Of a stretch of 64,000 nt of DNA, positions 17,130 through 26,067 are shown in pieces. Both the position numbers and the translations under genes were made by a program. Each line of letters opens with the position of its first letter. The stretch's first letter is position 1. The stretch is from Saccharopolyspora rosea. GTDB taxonomy: Bacteria > Actinomycetota > Actinomycetes > Mycobacteriales > Pseudonocardiaceae. The stretch covers positions 6,324,001 to 6,388,000 of the forward strand of contig NZ_CP102826.1 of assembly GCF_025643595.1 (NCBI RefSeq), given 5' to 3'. The notes beneath the pieces are model-generated. The model did not search any database, was not told the DNA's origin, and saw nothing but the letters and a program-made list of their open reading frames with translations.

Positions 17130-17501
17130 AGCACACCTCACCGAGTGGACGGCGGATGTGCGCTGTCCACACGGCGGTCGTGTGCGCCGGGAGTCGTCGT
17201 GATCTGACCCGACGCGAGCGGGTGGGGTTTACGGGTTCGCAGGGCACCGACGCAACAGGAGAACGACGAGTGGCGTTGCCGGGGAAACCGGCGACGCCAC
17301 TCGTGCGTGTGCCCGCATTCCGCGGCGGGAGGGCCGGTGTGCGGGCCGCCTCTCGGCGGATGGCGCTGCGGGGCTCCGGCCGGACCGGTATTCCCCGCAG
17401 GCAGTGGTTGGAGCCCGGGGGGCACGCGCACACCGGCTCTTCCTACAACGAGCCGGGAGCGGCCGGGATTCCCGGGAGCGGTCGGGAATCCGGCGGCGAT
17501 C
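17130..17501. other. Non-coding stretch with two hairpins
   Basis: No convincing gene. A short hairpin (AGTGGAC with GTCCAC, 17144-17169) and a strong one at 17267-17303 (CGAGTGGCG paired with CGCCACTCG, plus an inner TGCCGG/CCGGCG stem) could end the DUF3073 transcript. Open frames here lack conserved features. Confidence 0.6.
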
Positions 17502-17516
17502 TACCCCCTTGGGGTA
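17502..17516 (+). promoter_or_regulatory. CsoR-like copper operator overlapping promoter
   Basis: The 15-bp dyad TACCCC-CTT-GGGGTA matches the G/C-tract inverted repeat bound by CsoR copper repressors. A -10-like TATTTT (17515-17520) overlaps it and lies 4-7 bases before the GTG/ATG of the DUF6153 gene. CsoR itself is not in the window. Confidence 0.72.
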
Positions 17517-17527
17517 TTTTCCAGGTG

Positions 17528-17947
17528 ATGGGAGCAGGTTCGGTGCGGCACAGCGCGGTGCGGTTCGCGGCGCGCGTCGTGCTGCTGTGCCTGCTGGTGT
17601 TCGGCGTCGTCGCCATGCACCAACTCCCGGTTCCGCGGTCGGCGGCGGATGTCGGCAGCAGCCACGAGATGGTGCTGCCGAGCGCCTCGCCGGACGTCGC
17701 GGCGGCACCGTCCGGGCATGCGAAGGCCGGGGACGGCTGCTGCGGTGATCACGGTCACGGCTGGATGCTGCACCTGTGCCTGGCGATCCTGGTCGCCGGG
17801 CTGCTGCTGTCCGCCCTGCTGCTGCACCGGCTGGGGCGGCCCTGGCCCTTCGCGGCCGGAGGCCGCTCGTACGCGGGTGGACGACCGCGCCACCCACCAC
17901 CTCTTCCGACTCCTGACGTGTACTCGCTGCGGGTGCTGCGGCTGTGA
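17528..17947 (+). CDS. DUF6153 membrane protein, probably copper-regulated
   Basis: Protein of 139 aa: N-terminal hydrophobic helix (about residues 12-30), an extracytoplasmic segment with the cluster DGCCGDHGHGW (Cys/His, potential metal ligands), a second helix (about 82-100) and a Pro-rich tail. It begins almost at the promoter (leaderless; GTG 17525 or ATG 17528). Position behind a CsoR-like operator and before a DUF305 gene suggests copper handling; the biochemical role is unknown. Confidence 0.72.
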   Translation: MGAGSVRHSAVRFAARVVLLCLLVFGVVAMHQLPVPRSAADVGSSHEMVLPSASPDVAAAPSGHAKAGDGCCGDHGHGWMLHLCLAILVAGLLLSALLLHRLGRPWPFAAGGRSYAGGRPRHPPPLPTPDVYSLRVLRL

Positions 17948-18015
17948 CAGGCGCGGCCGGACCTCGGTCCGCCGGCACTCGTCACATCCGAATCCGTCCG
18001 AAGGAGACGAACTTC

Positions 18016-18630
18016 ATGCACACCCGCACGCTCGCGGCGGCGATGATCGCCGCCACCGCTCTGCTCGGCGCCTGCGGCGCCAACGAGGCGCCCTCGTCGT
18101 CGCACGAGACGCACCAGACCGCCCCGCAGGCCGACTTCGGCCCGGCGGACGTCACGTTCGCGCAGGGCATGGTTCCGCACCACCAGCAGGCGGTGCAGAT
18201 GGCGGACATGGTGCCCAGCCGCACCCACGACCAGGCGGTGACCGGCCTGGCGAACCGGATCCGGGCCGCGCAGCAGCCCGAGATCGACCGGCTCAACGGC
18301 TGGCTGGCGGCCTGGAAGCCGGGCGCGCAGGAGCACCAGAGCCACGACATGGGCGACATGGGGAACATGGGGAACATGGGCCACCAGGGTCACCAGATGA
18401 GCGGCATGATGAGCGCCGGTGACATGGCGGCGCTGGAGAAGGCGCGGGACGCGGACTTCGACCGCATGTGGCTGCGGATGATGATCCAGCACCACCAGGG
18501 CGCCGTCGAGATGGCCAAGGCCGAACTCGCCGGTGGGCGCAACCCCGACGCCAAGGCCATGGCGCAGCACATCATCGACTCGCAGCAGGCCGAGATCAAC
18601 GAGATGAACGGTCTGCTCGGGAACCGCTGA
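18016..18630 (+). CDS. DUF305 lipoprotein, putative copper binder
   Basis: Secreted lipoprotein of 204 aa with lipobox LLGAC near residue 20. It has two DUF305 halves, each with an MVPHHQQAVQMA or MIQHHQGAVEMA motif, joined by a linker extremely rich in Met and His (HDMGDMGNMGNMGHQGHQ), a typical copper-binding composition. DUF305 proteins such as cyanobacterial CopM bind Cu(I). An AAGGAG Shine-Dalgarno precedes the ATG. It is presumably co-transcribed with DUF6153 from the CsoR-like promoter. Confidence 0.85.
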   Translation: MHTRTLAAAMIAATALLGACGANEAPSSSHETHQTAPQADFGPADVTFAQGMVPHHQQAVQMADMVPSRTHDQAVTGLANRIRAAQQPEIDRLNGWLAAWKPGAQEHQSHDMGDMGNMGNMGHQGHQMSGMMSAGDMAALEKARDADFDRMWLRMMIQHHQGAVEMAKAELAGGRNPDAKAMAQHIIDSQQAEINEMNGLLGNR

Positions 18631-18641
18631 GGCTCGAACGC

Positions 18642-18676
18642 GAGGGCGGCCGTCCGCGCTGCGGGCGGCCGCCCTC
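18642..18676. terminator. Bidirectional terminator between DUF305 gene and purM
   Basis: A 16-bp stem (18642-18657 with 18661-18676, one mismatch) with a 3-base loop lies in the 49-bp convergent gap. Confidence 0.85.
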
Positions 18677-18679
18677 GGC

Positions 18680-19786
<1,107 letters not shown>

Positions 19787-19892
19787 GACTAGCTCCACAT
19801 CTGGTGCGTGATTGCGATTCGCCGGACGCGCATGTGTAGCACAACCCACGCTACGCGCGAGAGCGACCCGTTCTGGCGTCGATCAGGGAGGT

Positions 19893-21482
19893 TCACGGCC
19901 TGCGCAGCGCGTCAGCCGCACCATATCCGCTGGACAGGACGGGTTCCGCCGGACCCGCGACGCCGCGTTCCGAACTGCCCTCCAGCAGGTACTTGCCGAG
20001 CCGGGCGTCGTCCGGCAGCGGGATCGGGTAGTCGCCGTCGAAGCACGCCGCGCACAGCCGGCTGCGCGGCTGCTCGGTGGCGGCGACCAGGCCGTCCAGC
20101 GACACGTGGCCGAGGCTGTCGGCGCCGATCGAGCGGCGCACCCCGTCCATGTCCAGGCCGTTGGCGATCAGCTCGGCGCGGGAGGCGAAGTCGATGCCGT
20201 AGAAGCACGGCCACTTGACCGGCGGCGACGCGATGCGCACGTGCACCTCGATCGCGCCCGCCTCGCGCAGCATCCGGACCAGCGCGCGCTGGGTGTTCCC
20301 GCGCACGATCGAGTCGTCCACCACGACCAGCCGCTTGCCCCGGATGACCTCGCGGAGCGGGTTGAGCTTGAGCCGGATGCCGAGCTGCCGGATGGTCTGC
20401 GAGGGCTGGATGAACGTCCGGCCCACGTAGGAGTTCTTGACCAGGCCGTTGCCGTAGGGGATGCCGGACGCCTGGGCGTAACCGATCGCTGCGGGCGTGC
20501 CGGATTCCGGGACCGGGATCACCAGGTCGGCCTCGACCGGGTGCTCCTGGGCGAGCCGGCGGCCGATCTCGACGCGGGTGCCGTGCACCGAACGCCCGGA
20601 GATGGTGGTGTCCGGCCGCGCCAGGTAGACGTACTCGAAGATGCAGCCCTTGGGCTTGGGGCTGGCGAAGTGCTGGGAACGCAGCCCGTCGGCGTCGATG
20701 GCCAGCAGCTCACCGGGCTCCACCTCGCGCACGAACGACGCGCCCACGATGTCCAGCGCGGCGGTCTCGCTGGCGACCACCCAGCCGCGTTCCAGGCGGC
20801 CGAGCACCAGCGGGCGCACGCCCTGCGGGTCGCGGGCGGCGTAGAGGGTGTCCTCGTCGCAGAACACCATGGAGAACGCGCCGCGCACGGTGGGGAACAG
20901 CTCCATCGCGGCCTGCTCCAGGCCCTTGTCCGCGGCGCGGGCCGCGAGCAGCCCGCACACCAGGTCGGAGTCGGAGGTGGCGCGCTCGCAGCCGTTGGCC
21001 GGGGAGGACGCGTTCGCCGCGACGGTGTCGACGCCCTCGGCGACCACGCGGTCCACCAGCTCGGCGGTGTTGACGAGGTTGCCGTTGTGACCGAGGGCCA
21101 GGCCGCTGCCGGTGGCCGTGGTGCGGAAGGTCGGCTGGGCGTTCTCCCAGGTCCCGCCGCCGGTCGTGGAGTAGCGGGCGTGCCCCACGGCGACGTGGCC
21201 CTGCAGCGACGCCAGGATCTGCTCGCTGAAGACCTGGCTGACCAGGCCGAGATCCTTGTACACCAGCACCTGCGAGCCGTCGCCGACGGCGATGCCCGCG
21301 GCCTCCTGGCCGCGGTGTTGCAGGGCGTACAGGCCGTAGAAGCTGAGTTTGGCGACTTCCTCGCCAGGTGCCCAGACGCCGAAGACGCCGCATTCCTCGC
21401 GGGGAACGTCGTGCTCGACGGGGTCCGCGGCCGCAGGGGCCGACTGATCCTTGCCTGCGTTGACCGGACGGTCGGTGACCAC
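19893..21482 (-). CDS. purF: Amidophosphoribosyltransferase PurF
   Basis: First committed enzyme of purine synthesis (PRPP + Gln to phosphoribosylamine), 529 aa. The N-terminal nucleophile Cys31 (EECGVFGVWAPG) follows a 30-residue propeptide that must be removed. The PRPP loop VVVDDSIVRGNT is near residue 375, and Cys residues near the C-terminus (RLCAACF) may hold an Fe-S cluster, as in Bacillus-type PurF. The GTG start follows GAGGAG. A TTACAC-N4-GTGTAA palindrome lies 29 bp upstream. Confidence 0.96.
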   Translation of the reverse strand: MVTDRPVNAGKDQSAPAAADPVEHDVPREECGVFGVWAPGEEVAKLSFYGLYALQHRGQEAAGIAVGDGSQVLVYKDLGLVSQVFSEQILASLQGHVAVGHARYSTTGGGTWENAQPTFRTTATGSGLALGHNGNLVNTAELVDRVVAEGVDTVAANASSPANGCERATSDSDLVCGLLAARAADKGLEQAAMELFPTVRGAFSMVFCDEDTLYAARDPQGVRPLVLGRLERGWVVASETAALDIVGASFVREVEPGELLAIDADGLRSQHFASPKPKGCIFEYVYLARPDTTISGRSVHGTRVEIGRRLAQEHPVEADLVIPVPESGTPAAIGYAQASGIPYGNGLVKNSYVGRTFIQPSQTIRQLGIRLKLNPLREVIRGKRLVVVDDSIVRGNTQRALVRMLREAGAIEVHVRIASPPVKWPCFYGIDFASRAELIANGLDMDGVRRSIGADSLGHVSLDGLVAATEQPRSRLCAACFDGDYPIPLPDDARLGKYLLEGSSERGVAGPAEPVLSSGYGAADALRRP

Positions 21483-21510
21483 CGAAAACTCCTCGGGGAC
21501 GGAGCCGGAG

Positions 21511-21526
21511 TTACACCTCAGTGTAA
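21511..21526 (-). promoter_or_regulatory. Palindrome at purF promoter
   Basis: TTACAC-CTCA-GTGTAA, a perfect 6+6 dyad, 29 bp before the purF start. On the minus strand its second arm forms a -10-like TGTAAC with TTGCGC 16 bases upstream, so a bound repressor would block the promoter. The cognate regulator is unknown. Confidence 0.6.
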
Positions 21527-21587
21527 ACAGGGCGCAATGCGCCGATCGCCCCCGCGCTCCAGTGGTGGACGTCTCATCGCCCGGCGA

Positions 21588-21968
21588 TCACGCGATGCGC
21601 ACCAGCGGGAGCCACTGCGACACGTCCGCCCTGGAGCCGGACGCGGTGAGGGCTCCGCGCGCGACGGCCTCGTCCCACGACAGCCGCCCGGTGGCCAGCA
21701 GCAGCCAGGTGCGGGGGTCGGTCTCCACGACGTTCGGCGGGGTGCCTCGGGTGTGCCGGGGACCGGCCACGCACTGCACGGCCGCGAACGGCGGGACCCG
21801 CACCTCGACGCTGTGGCCCGGGGCGACCTGCTCCAGGGTGCGCAGGCTCAGCCGCACCGCGGCGGCGAGCTCGGTGCGCGCGGGCCGCGCGCTGTCGTCG
21901 TCCAGCCAGCCGCGCACCGCGACGACGGCGTCGCGGACCTCACCCGGATCAACGGCACGACGAGCCAT
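21588..21968 (-). CDS. Sterol-carrier-like (SCP2 fold) protein
   Basis: Protein of 126 aa starting MARRAVDPGEVRDAVVAV. The C-terminal two thirds resemble the mycobacterial SCP-like protein next to purF (Rv0807): SVEVRVPPFAAVQC, NVVETDPRTWLLLATGRLSW and the GSRADVSQWLPL end. The fold suggests a hydrophobic-ligand pocket, but ligand and role are unknown. It is upstream of purF on the same strand, 105 bp away. Confidence 0.78.
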   Translation of the reverse strand: MARRAVDPGEVRDAVVAVRGWLDDDSARPARTELAAAVRLSLRTLEQVAPGHSVEVRVPPFAAVQCVAGPRHTRGTPPNVVETDPRTWLLLATGRLSWDEAVARGALTASGSRADVSQWLPLVRIA

Positions 21969-22016
21969 GCCCGAAGCCTAGAACGCCGCCTCGCGGGCCC
22001 CGCCGGGACGCCGCTC

Positions 22017-22811
22017 TCACAGCCAGCCGAGCTTGACCGCCTGCATGCCGGCCTGGAAGCGGGTCTCGACGCCGAGGCGGGCGATGAGTTCGCGGACGCG
22101 GCGGTGCGCGGTGCGGGCGCTGAAACCCATCAGGCGGCCGATGGTGTCGTCGGTGGCGCCGGAGGCGAGCAGCGAGAGGATCCAGCGCTCCTCCTCGGTC
22201 GGCTGCACCTCGTCACCGGACAGGTCGTGGCTGCCGGTGAACGGCGCGGCGAAGCGCCACAGGTCCTCGAAGATCCGCGCGATCGCGGCCAGCATCGCCG
22301 AGCTGCGGATCACCACGGCGCTCTCCACCGCCGTGTCGCTGACGGTCAGCGGCAGCAGGGCGATCTCACCGTCCACCATGATCAGCTTGGTGGGGGCGAC
22401 GTGGATCACCCGCGCCTGCTCGCCCATCGCGACCAGCTTGGTGGTGATGTCCTTCTGCGGCGGCAGCGCGAGCGCGGAACGGTCGTAGAGCACCTGGTAG
22501 CGGACGCCTTCGGCGAGTTTGCGCGACTCCAGCGAGTCGAGCGGCCCGGTCGTCGCGTACGGCGGTTTCGCCACGCCCTGGACCAGGCTCGTGGCGCTGC
22601 GCTGCAGTTCGTAGGCCGCCCAGCCCACTCGTTTGGTCCCGTGGACGACCTGCAGCACGCCGCTGCTGCCCGCCTGCGCGCGAGCGGCCCGCGTGACGGA
22701 CCGGACGGCCTCGCGGGCTTCCGCCTGCGCCTGGGCGGCGGCCGTCGGCCGCGCACCGGGCACGTTCGTCTGCTCAGCGCGTTCCAGCTGCTCGGTGTAT
22801 CCGGGTAGCAC
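22017..22811 (-). CDS. LuxR-type helix-turn-helix regulator
   Basis: Protein of 264 aa. The N-terminal 200 residues form a regulatory or phospholipase-D-like domain with QVLYDRSALALPPQKD and RVIHVAPTKLIMVD, similar to TrmB-like actinobacterial regulators. The C-terminal HTH (about residues 200-264) has EERWILSLLASGATDDTIGRLMGFSAR and the recognition helix RTAHRRVRELIARLGVETRF. Target genes are unknown. It is monocistronic by spacing; the S8 protease lies beyond a terminator. Confidence 0.8.
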   Translation of the reverse strand: MLPGYTEQLERAEQTNVPGARPTAAAQAQAEAREAVRSVTRAARAQAGSSGVLQVVHGTKRVGWAAYELQRSATSLVQGVAKPPYATTGPLDSLESRKLAEGVRYQVLYDRSALALPPQKDITTKLVAMGEQARVIHVAPTKLIMVDGEIALLPLTVSDTAVESAVVIRSSAMLAAIARIFEDLWRFAAPFTGSHDLSGDEVQPTEEERWILSLLASGATDDTIGRLMGFSARTAHRRVRELIARLGVETRFQAGMQAVKLGWL

Positions 22812-23009
22812 GGCACACCCCTCCTCGAAGCACCGACGACACCATCGATCCGGGTGCCGCGACGGCGCTCAACACCCCCGCGATCGTTCAAGTTATCCAC
22901 CGGCGGAAGCCGGGAGAACCGACTTTCGCGCGAAACGTCGGCCCGACGTCCGAATGAAACCGTTCGACGGTATCCCGGCATCCCCCGATTGCAGTAGGCC
23001 CGGATGCGC

Positions 23010-23046
23010 GCCGGGCCCTCCTCCCGCTCGGGGAGAAGGGCCCGGT
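23010..23046 (-). terminator. Terminator after S8 protease gene
   Basis: GCCGGGCCCT and AGGGCCCGGT arms enclose a GC-rich loop, 21 bp beyond the protease stop. Confidence 0.75.
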
Positions 23047-23066
23047 GTGCACGGTTTCCTACCTGA

Positions 23067-24242
23067 TCACAGGTCGCCGATCTGCAGCAGGTCGGCGATG
23101 GTGCCCTGCGGGGCGCCCTGGATCACGCCCTTGGAAGCCTGCCCCTGCAGCCCGGTGATCACGTCCGCGGGCTTGGCGTCGGAGTGGGCCTCCAGGTAGA
23201 GGGCACCGACGCCGGCCACGTGCGGGCTGGCCATGGAGGTGCCGCTCATCGTCTCGGTCTTGCCACCGGGAACGGTCGAGACGATGTCCACGCCGGGCGC
23301 GTAGCCCTTGACGACCTTGCCGAAGTTGGTGAACTCGGCGGACTTGTCGTTCTTGTCGGAGGCCGCGGTCGCGAACACGCCCTCGGCGCTGGCCGGGGAG
23401 GTGTTCGACGCGTCCTGGCTCTCATTGCCGGCGGCCACCGCGAGGAAGACGCCGCTGTTGACCAGCTTGGTCGCGGCCTCGTCCAGGGCCGGGTCCTTCG
23501 GACCGCCCAGCGACATGTTGGCCACCGACGGGCCCTGGTGGTTCTGGGCCACCCAGTCCATGCCCTTGACGATGTCCTCGGTGGTGCCGCTGCCCTGGTC
23601 GTTGAGCACCTTCACGCCGACCAGGCTCACCTGCTTGGCGACGCCGTAGTCCTTGCTGCCGATGGTGCCCGCGACGTGGGTGCCGTGGCCGTGGCCGTCC
23701 TGGCCGTTACCACCGGTCGCGTCGAAACCGATCTTGGCGCGGCCCTCGAACTCCGGGTGCGACGGGTCGATGCCGGTGTCGATGATGAACGCGGTGACAC
23801 CCTTGCCGGTGCCCTTCGGTTCGTACTTGTTGTCCAGCGGCAGCTTCGGCTGGTCCAGCCGGTCGATGCCCCAGGAGCCGACCTCGGCGGGGCCGTGAGA
23901 GGGTTCGACCTCGACGTGGTAGTTCTGCGAGACGTTCTGCACCTTGTCGCTGGCGCGGACCTTCTGCAGCTGCTGCGGGGTCAGCTCGGCGGAGAAGCCG
24001 TTGATGCTGTGGTCGAAGACGAACCGCGGGTGGACGCCGAGCGACTCGGCGACGCCCTGCGGCGCGATCCCGTCCTTGAGGTTGACGAGGTAGACGTCGT
24101 TCGGGCTCCCCTTGCTCTGCGCCTCGGGGTGCAGCGCCAACGGCGCCAGGTTCAGTTCCGGCTGCGCACCCGCCGGAGCTCCGGCGAAGACGAGCGCCGC
24201 TGCCGCGACCCCCGCCCCGGCGCCGTAGAGCAGCTTCCTCAT
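23067..24242 (-). CDS. Secreted subtilisin-like serine protease (S8)
   Basis: Secreted protease of 391 aa. The signal peptide covers about residues 1-26 (AGAPAGA end), an inhibitor I9 propeptide about 48-113 ([10 protein letters not shown] to [10 protein letters not shown]), and the catalytic domain the rest. Catalytic residues are Asp155 (IIDTGI), His189 (GHGTHVAG) and Ser336 ([12 protein letters not shown]), with oxyanion Asn273. No C-terminal extension is present. The promoter region has an 18-bp perfect palindrome about 100 bp upstream, suggesting repressor control. Confidence 0.95.
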   Translation of the reverse strand: MRKLLYGAGAGVAAAALVFAGAPAGAQPELNLAPLALHPEAQSKGSPNDVYLVNLKDGIAPQGVAESLGVHPRFVFDHSINGFSAELTPQQLQKVRASDKVQNVSQNYHVEVEPSHGPAEVGSWGIDRLDQPKLPLDNKYEPKGTGKGVTAFIIDTGIDPSHPEFEGRAKIGFDATGGNGQDGHGHGTHVAGTIGSKDYGVAKQVSLVGVKVLNDQGSGTTEDIVKGMDWVAQNHQGPSVANMSLGGPKDPALDEAATKLVNSGVFLAVAAGNESQDASNTSPASAEGVFATAASDKNDKSAEFTNFGKVVKGYAPGVDIVSTVPGGKTETMSGTSMASPHVAGVGALYLEAHSDAKPADVITGLQGQASKGVIQGAPQGTIADLLQIGDL

Positions 24243-24338
24243 GTGTCCCCTCCTTCAACGTCACCCGGGGTTCCAGGCGAAACGTGACGGCGTTTCAGGA
24301 CCGGAACGTAACCAGGGAGAACACACGACCGGGTGATG

Positions 24339-24356
24339 TTGGCGACTTGTCGCCAA
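24339..24356. promoter_or_regulatory. 18-bp perfect palindrome upstream of S8 protease
   Basis: TTGGCGAC-TT-GTCGCCAA, symmetrical over all 18 bases. It lies 97 bp before the protease start in the non-coding region, where a repressor or activator dimer could bind. Confidence 0.6.
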
Positions 24357-24423
24357 ACAATCGGACAGAGAGGTGAACACATTCCCAGCTCTGGCGCGCC
24401 TACCGGGAATGAGCAGCAAAAAC

Positions 24424-24454
24424 CGCGCTGCCGCGAGGGTTTCGCGACAGCGCG
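24424..24454 (-). terminator. Hairpin downstream of PRC-barrel gene
   Basis: CGCGCTG-C-CGCGA paired with TCGCG-A-CAGCGCG, 28 bp beyond the stop of the PRC-barrel gene; a probable terminator. Confidence 0.65.
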
Positions 24455-24481
24455 GGAGGACTCATCGAGGACGCCGGGAAT

Positions 24482-24883
24482 TCACGTCGCGGCTACCCAG
24501 CGTCGCAATCGCAGTCGGACCGCTTCGACGTAAGCGGACTCGGGCTCGGTGGCATCCGGGACGACGCCGTAGGTGATCCCGTAGTAGTGGTACAGCGCGC
24601 GTTCCTGCTCGACCGGGAGGTCGCCCTGGTCCAGGTCCACGTGCGGTGCCTGGCGCACCACCTCCTTGCGGACCGCGACGGTGAGCGTGTCGCCGTCGAA
24701 CGCGGCGCCCTCCAGCGGCACGAAGCTCTCGTTCGTGCCGAATAGTCCTGTTTGGACGGTTATCCAGGCGGGCTGCTCGGTGACGTCGTCGAGGAACAGC
24801 TGCCCCACGATGCCGACCCGTTGCCCCTCCGGGTCGAAGACCTCGCACCCGAACATCCGCAACGCTTCCCGCTGACCGATCAT
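24482..24883 (-). CDS. PRC-barrel domain protein
   Basis: Protein of 133 aa starting MIGQREALRMFGCEVFD. The PRC-barrel fold (residues 10-80) carries GQRVGIVGQLFLDD, PAWITVQTGLFGTNESFVPLEGA and TLTVAVRKEVVRQAPHVD. The C-terminal part has the ALYHYYGITYG motif common in actinobacterial stress-associated PRC proteins. The function is unclear. Its upstream region begins directly with the 54-bp tandem repeats, so those repeats may carry its promoter. Confidence 0.85.
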   Translation of the reverse strand: MIGQREALRMFGCEVFDPEGQRVGIVGQLFLDDVTEQPAWITVQTGLFGTNESFVPLEGAAFDGDTLTVAVRKEVVRQAPHVDLDQGDLPVEQERALYHYYGITYGVVPDATEPESAYVEAVRLRLRRWVAAT

Positions 24884-24894
24884 CGCCGCCCTCC

Positions 24895-25073
24895 CGTCAC
24901 CCGACCACCACCCCCAAGGAGGCGGCAAGCCGCCACAACCCCACAACCGTCACCCGACCACCACCCCCCAAGGAGGCGGCAAGCCGCCACAACCCCACAA
25001 CCGTCACCCGACCACCACCCCCCAAGGAGGCGGCAAGCCGCCACAACCCCACAACCGTCACCCGACCACCACC
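24895..25073. repeat. Tandem array of 54-bp repeats (three full plus one partial)
   Basis: Units begin CGTCACCCGACCACCACCC at 24895, 24948, 25002 and 25056 (periods 53, 54, 54) and are almost identical apart from one C. Each full unit contains the 14-bp palindrome GGCGGC-AA-GCCGCC. There are no unique spacers, so this is not CRISPR. The array sits in the divergent region between the PRC-barrel gene and the gene at 25352. Confidence 0.93.
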
Positions 25074-25351
25074 CTGGAGGCGGCTGAGCAGGCGCGGTCC
25101 CGAATGTCGCCCGCACCCGCGAAGTCCGTTGCGCCGCCGCAGTGCCGAACCCGGCCATCACCTCCCGCGGAGTCCGCTGCACCACCGCATTCCCCGGGCC
25201 GCCGGTCGTCTCCCGACCAGTCTCCCCTGCTGGCACGACGGACGGCACCACGCAACGGGTTGGTTCGCGACCGTCCACTGAATACGGTCCGCACACCTGG
25301 CACCCTCGACGGGGCGTCCGACCGGGCGCCCCCGCACAGACCGGAGTTCGC
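25074..25351. other. Non-coding region before gene at 25352
   Basis: About 280 bp with no convincing gene and no clear -10/-35 pair. Confidence 0.5.
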
Positions 25352-25918
25352 ATGACCGACCGCACCGCCCCGCCCATCACCGAGCAGCTGCGCGAGCACG
25401 CCCGGCAGAATCCCGGCACCTGGCTCTACATCGTCGACCCCGGGTACTCCGACGACGAGGGCGAGGTGCCGCCGGAAGGCGTGGTGGGCGCCTACCGGAT
25501 CGACGAGCACGGCGAGATCGACGAGGACTTCCAGTTCAACGACGGCTACGTGCCCTCCCCGCTGGCCACCGACCGGCCCGAGCCGACCAACGCGCTGGAA
25601 GCGGCGCTGGAGCGGATCTCCACCGGGCAGGCCCCGGAGGCGGAGCTGACGGCCGCCGTGCTGGCCGGGGAGGTGCTGCTGTACTCGCCGGACCCCGAGG
25701 AGCGGTCGGTCTACGCCGCCGAGATGTCCGACGGCAGCCAGCTCGTCCCGGCCTGCACGTCGGTGTCCCGACTTCCCGCCGACTGGCCCGGATACCGCCG
25801 GGTGGCGGGACGCGATCTGCCGGAGGTGCTGCAAGGTCTGGACCTCGGGCTCAACCTGGACGACGCGGTGCAGGCGGTGATCCCGTACGGTGTGCTGCTC
25901 CGCGCCGCGACGTCCTGA
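25352..25918 (+). CDS. Type VII secretion system-associated protein
   Basis: Protein of 188 aa beginning with ITEQLREHARQNPGTWLYIVDPGYS, followed by GVVGAYRIDEHGEI, PEPTNALEAALERISTG and an SseB-like C-terminal half (PACTSVSRLPADWPGYRRV). This layout matches actinobacterial proteins annotated as type VII secretion-associated; their mechanism is unknown. No secretion machinery gene is adjacent. The TGA stop is immediately followed by a dispersed repeat copy. Confidence 0.72.
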   Translation: MTDRTAPPITEQLREHARQNPGTWLYIVDPGYSDDEGEVPPEGVVGAYRIDEHGEIDEDFQFNDGYVPSPLATDRPEPTNALEAALERISTGQAPEAELTAAVLAGEVLLYSPDPEERSVYAAEMSDGSQLVPACTSVSRLPADWPGYRRVAGRDLPEVLQGLDLGLNLDDAVQAVIPYGVLLRAATS

Positions 25919-25980
25919 GTTTTCTTCTTCGAACTCGTTTCGCCTGGCGGTGCAAGTCCCCGGAAGAGAAGAGGACAGGC
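25919..25980. repeat. Dispersed intergenic repeat, copy G (short)
   Basis: Starts directly after the TGA stop: TTCTTCGAACTCGTTT then GCCTGGCGGTGC matches the left arm of copies A and C, with the 17-base spacing from TGA to CGTTT seen at copy D. The far end reads GGACAGGC, like the inverted end of copy D. The middle of the element is missing. Confidence 0.6.
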
Positions 25981-25987
25981 ACCGGAG

Positions 25988-26017
25988 TTGTCCACAGGCC
26001 GGGTCGAGTTGTCCACA
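25988..26017 (+). other. Pair of DnaA-box-like sites
   Basis: Two perfect TTGTCCACA nonamers at 25988-25996 and 26009-26017, in the same orientation and spaced 21 bp (two helical turns) within a repeated GAGTTGTCCACAG unit. TTGTCCACA is the actinobacterial DnaA consensus. No replication genes are nearby. Confidence 0.65.
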
Positions 26018-26030
26018 GCTGGGGACACGG

Positions 26031-26060
26031 TTGGCCCGGCCCTTCCCGAATGCCTAGTCT
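26031..26060 (+). promoter_or_regulatory. Promoter of GH15 gene
   Basis: TTGGCC (26031-26036) and TAGTCT (26055-26060) are 18 bp apart. The -10 ends seven bases before the GTG at 26068, consistent with a leaderless start. Confidence 0.55.
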
Positions 26061-26067
26061 CGGCGGC

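Noticed and set aside
19812..22808. Open frame of about 998 codons on the plus strand
   Set aside because: Antisense to purF and the two genes beside it; no conserved domain and low-complexity translation.
24895..25073. CRISPR array
   Set aside because: Units are directly tandem without unique spacers and there are no cas genes.
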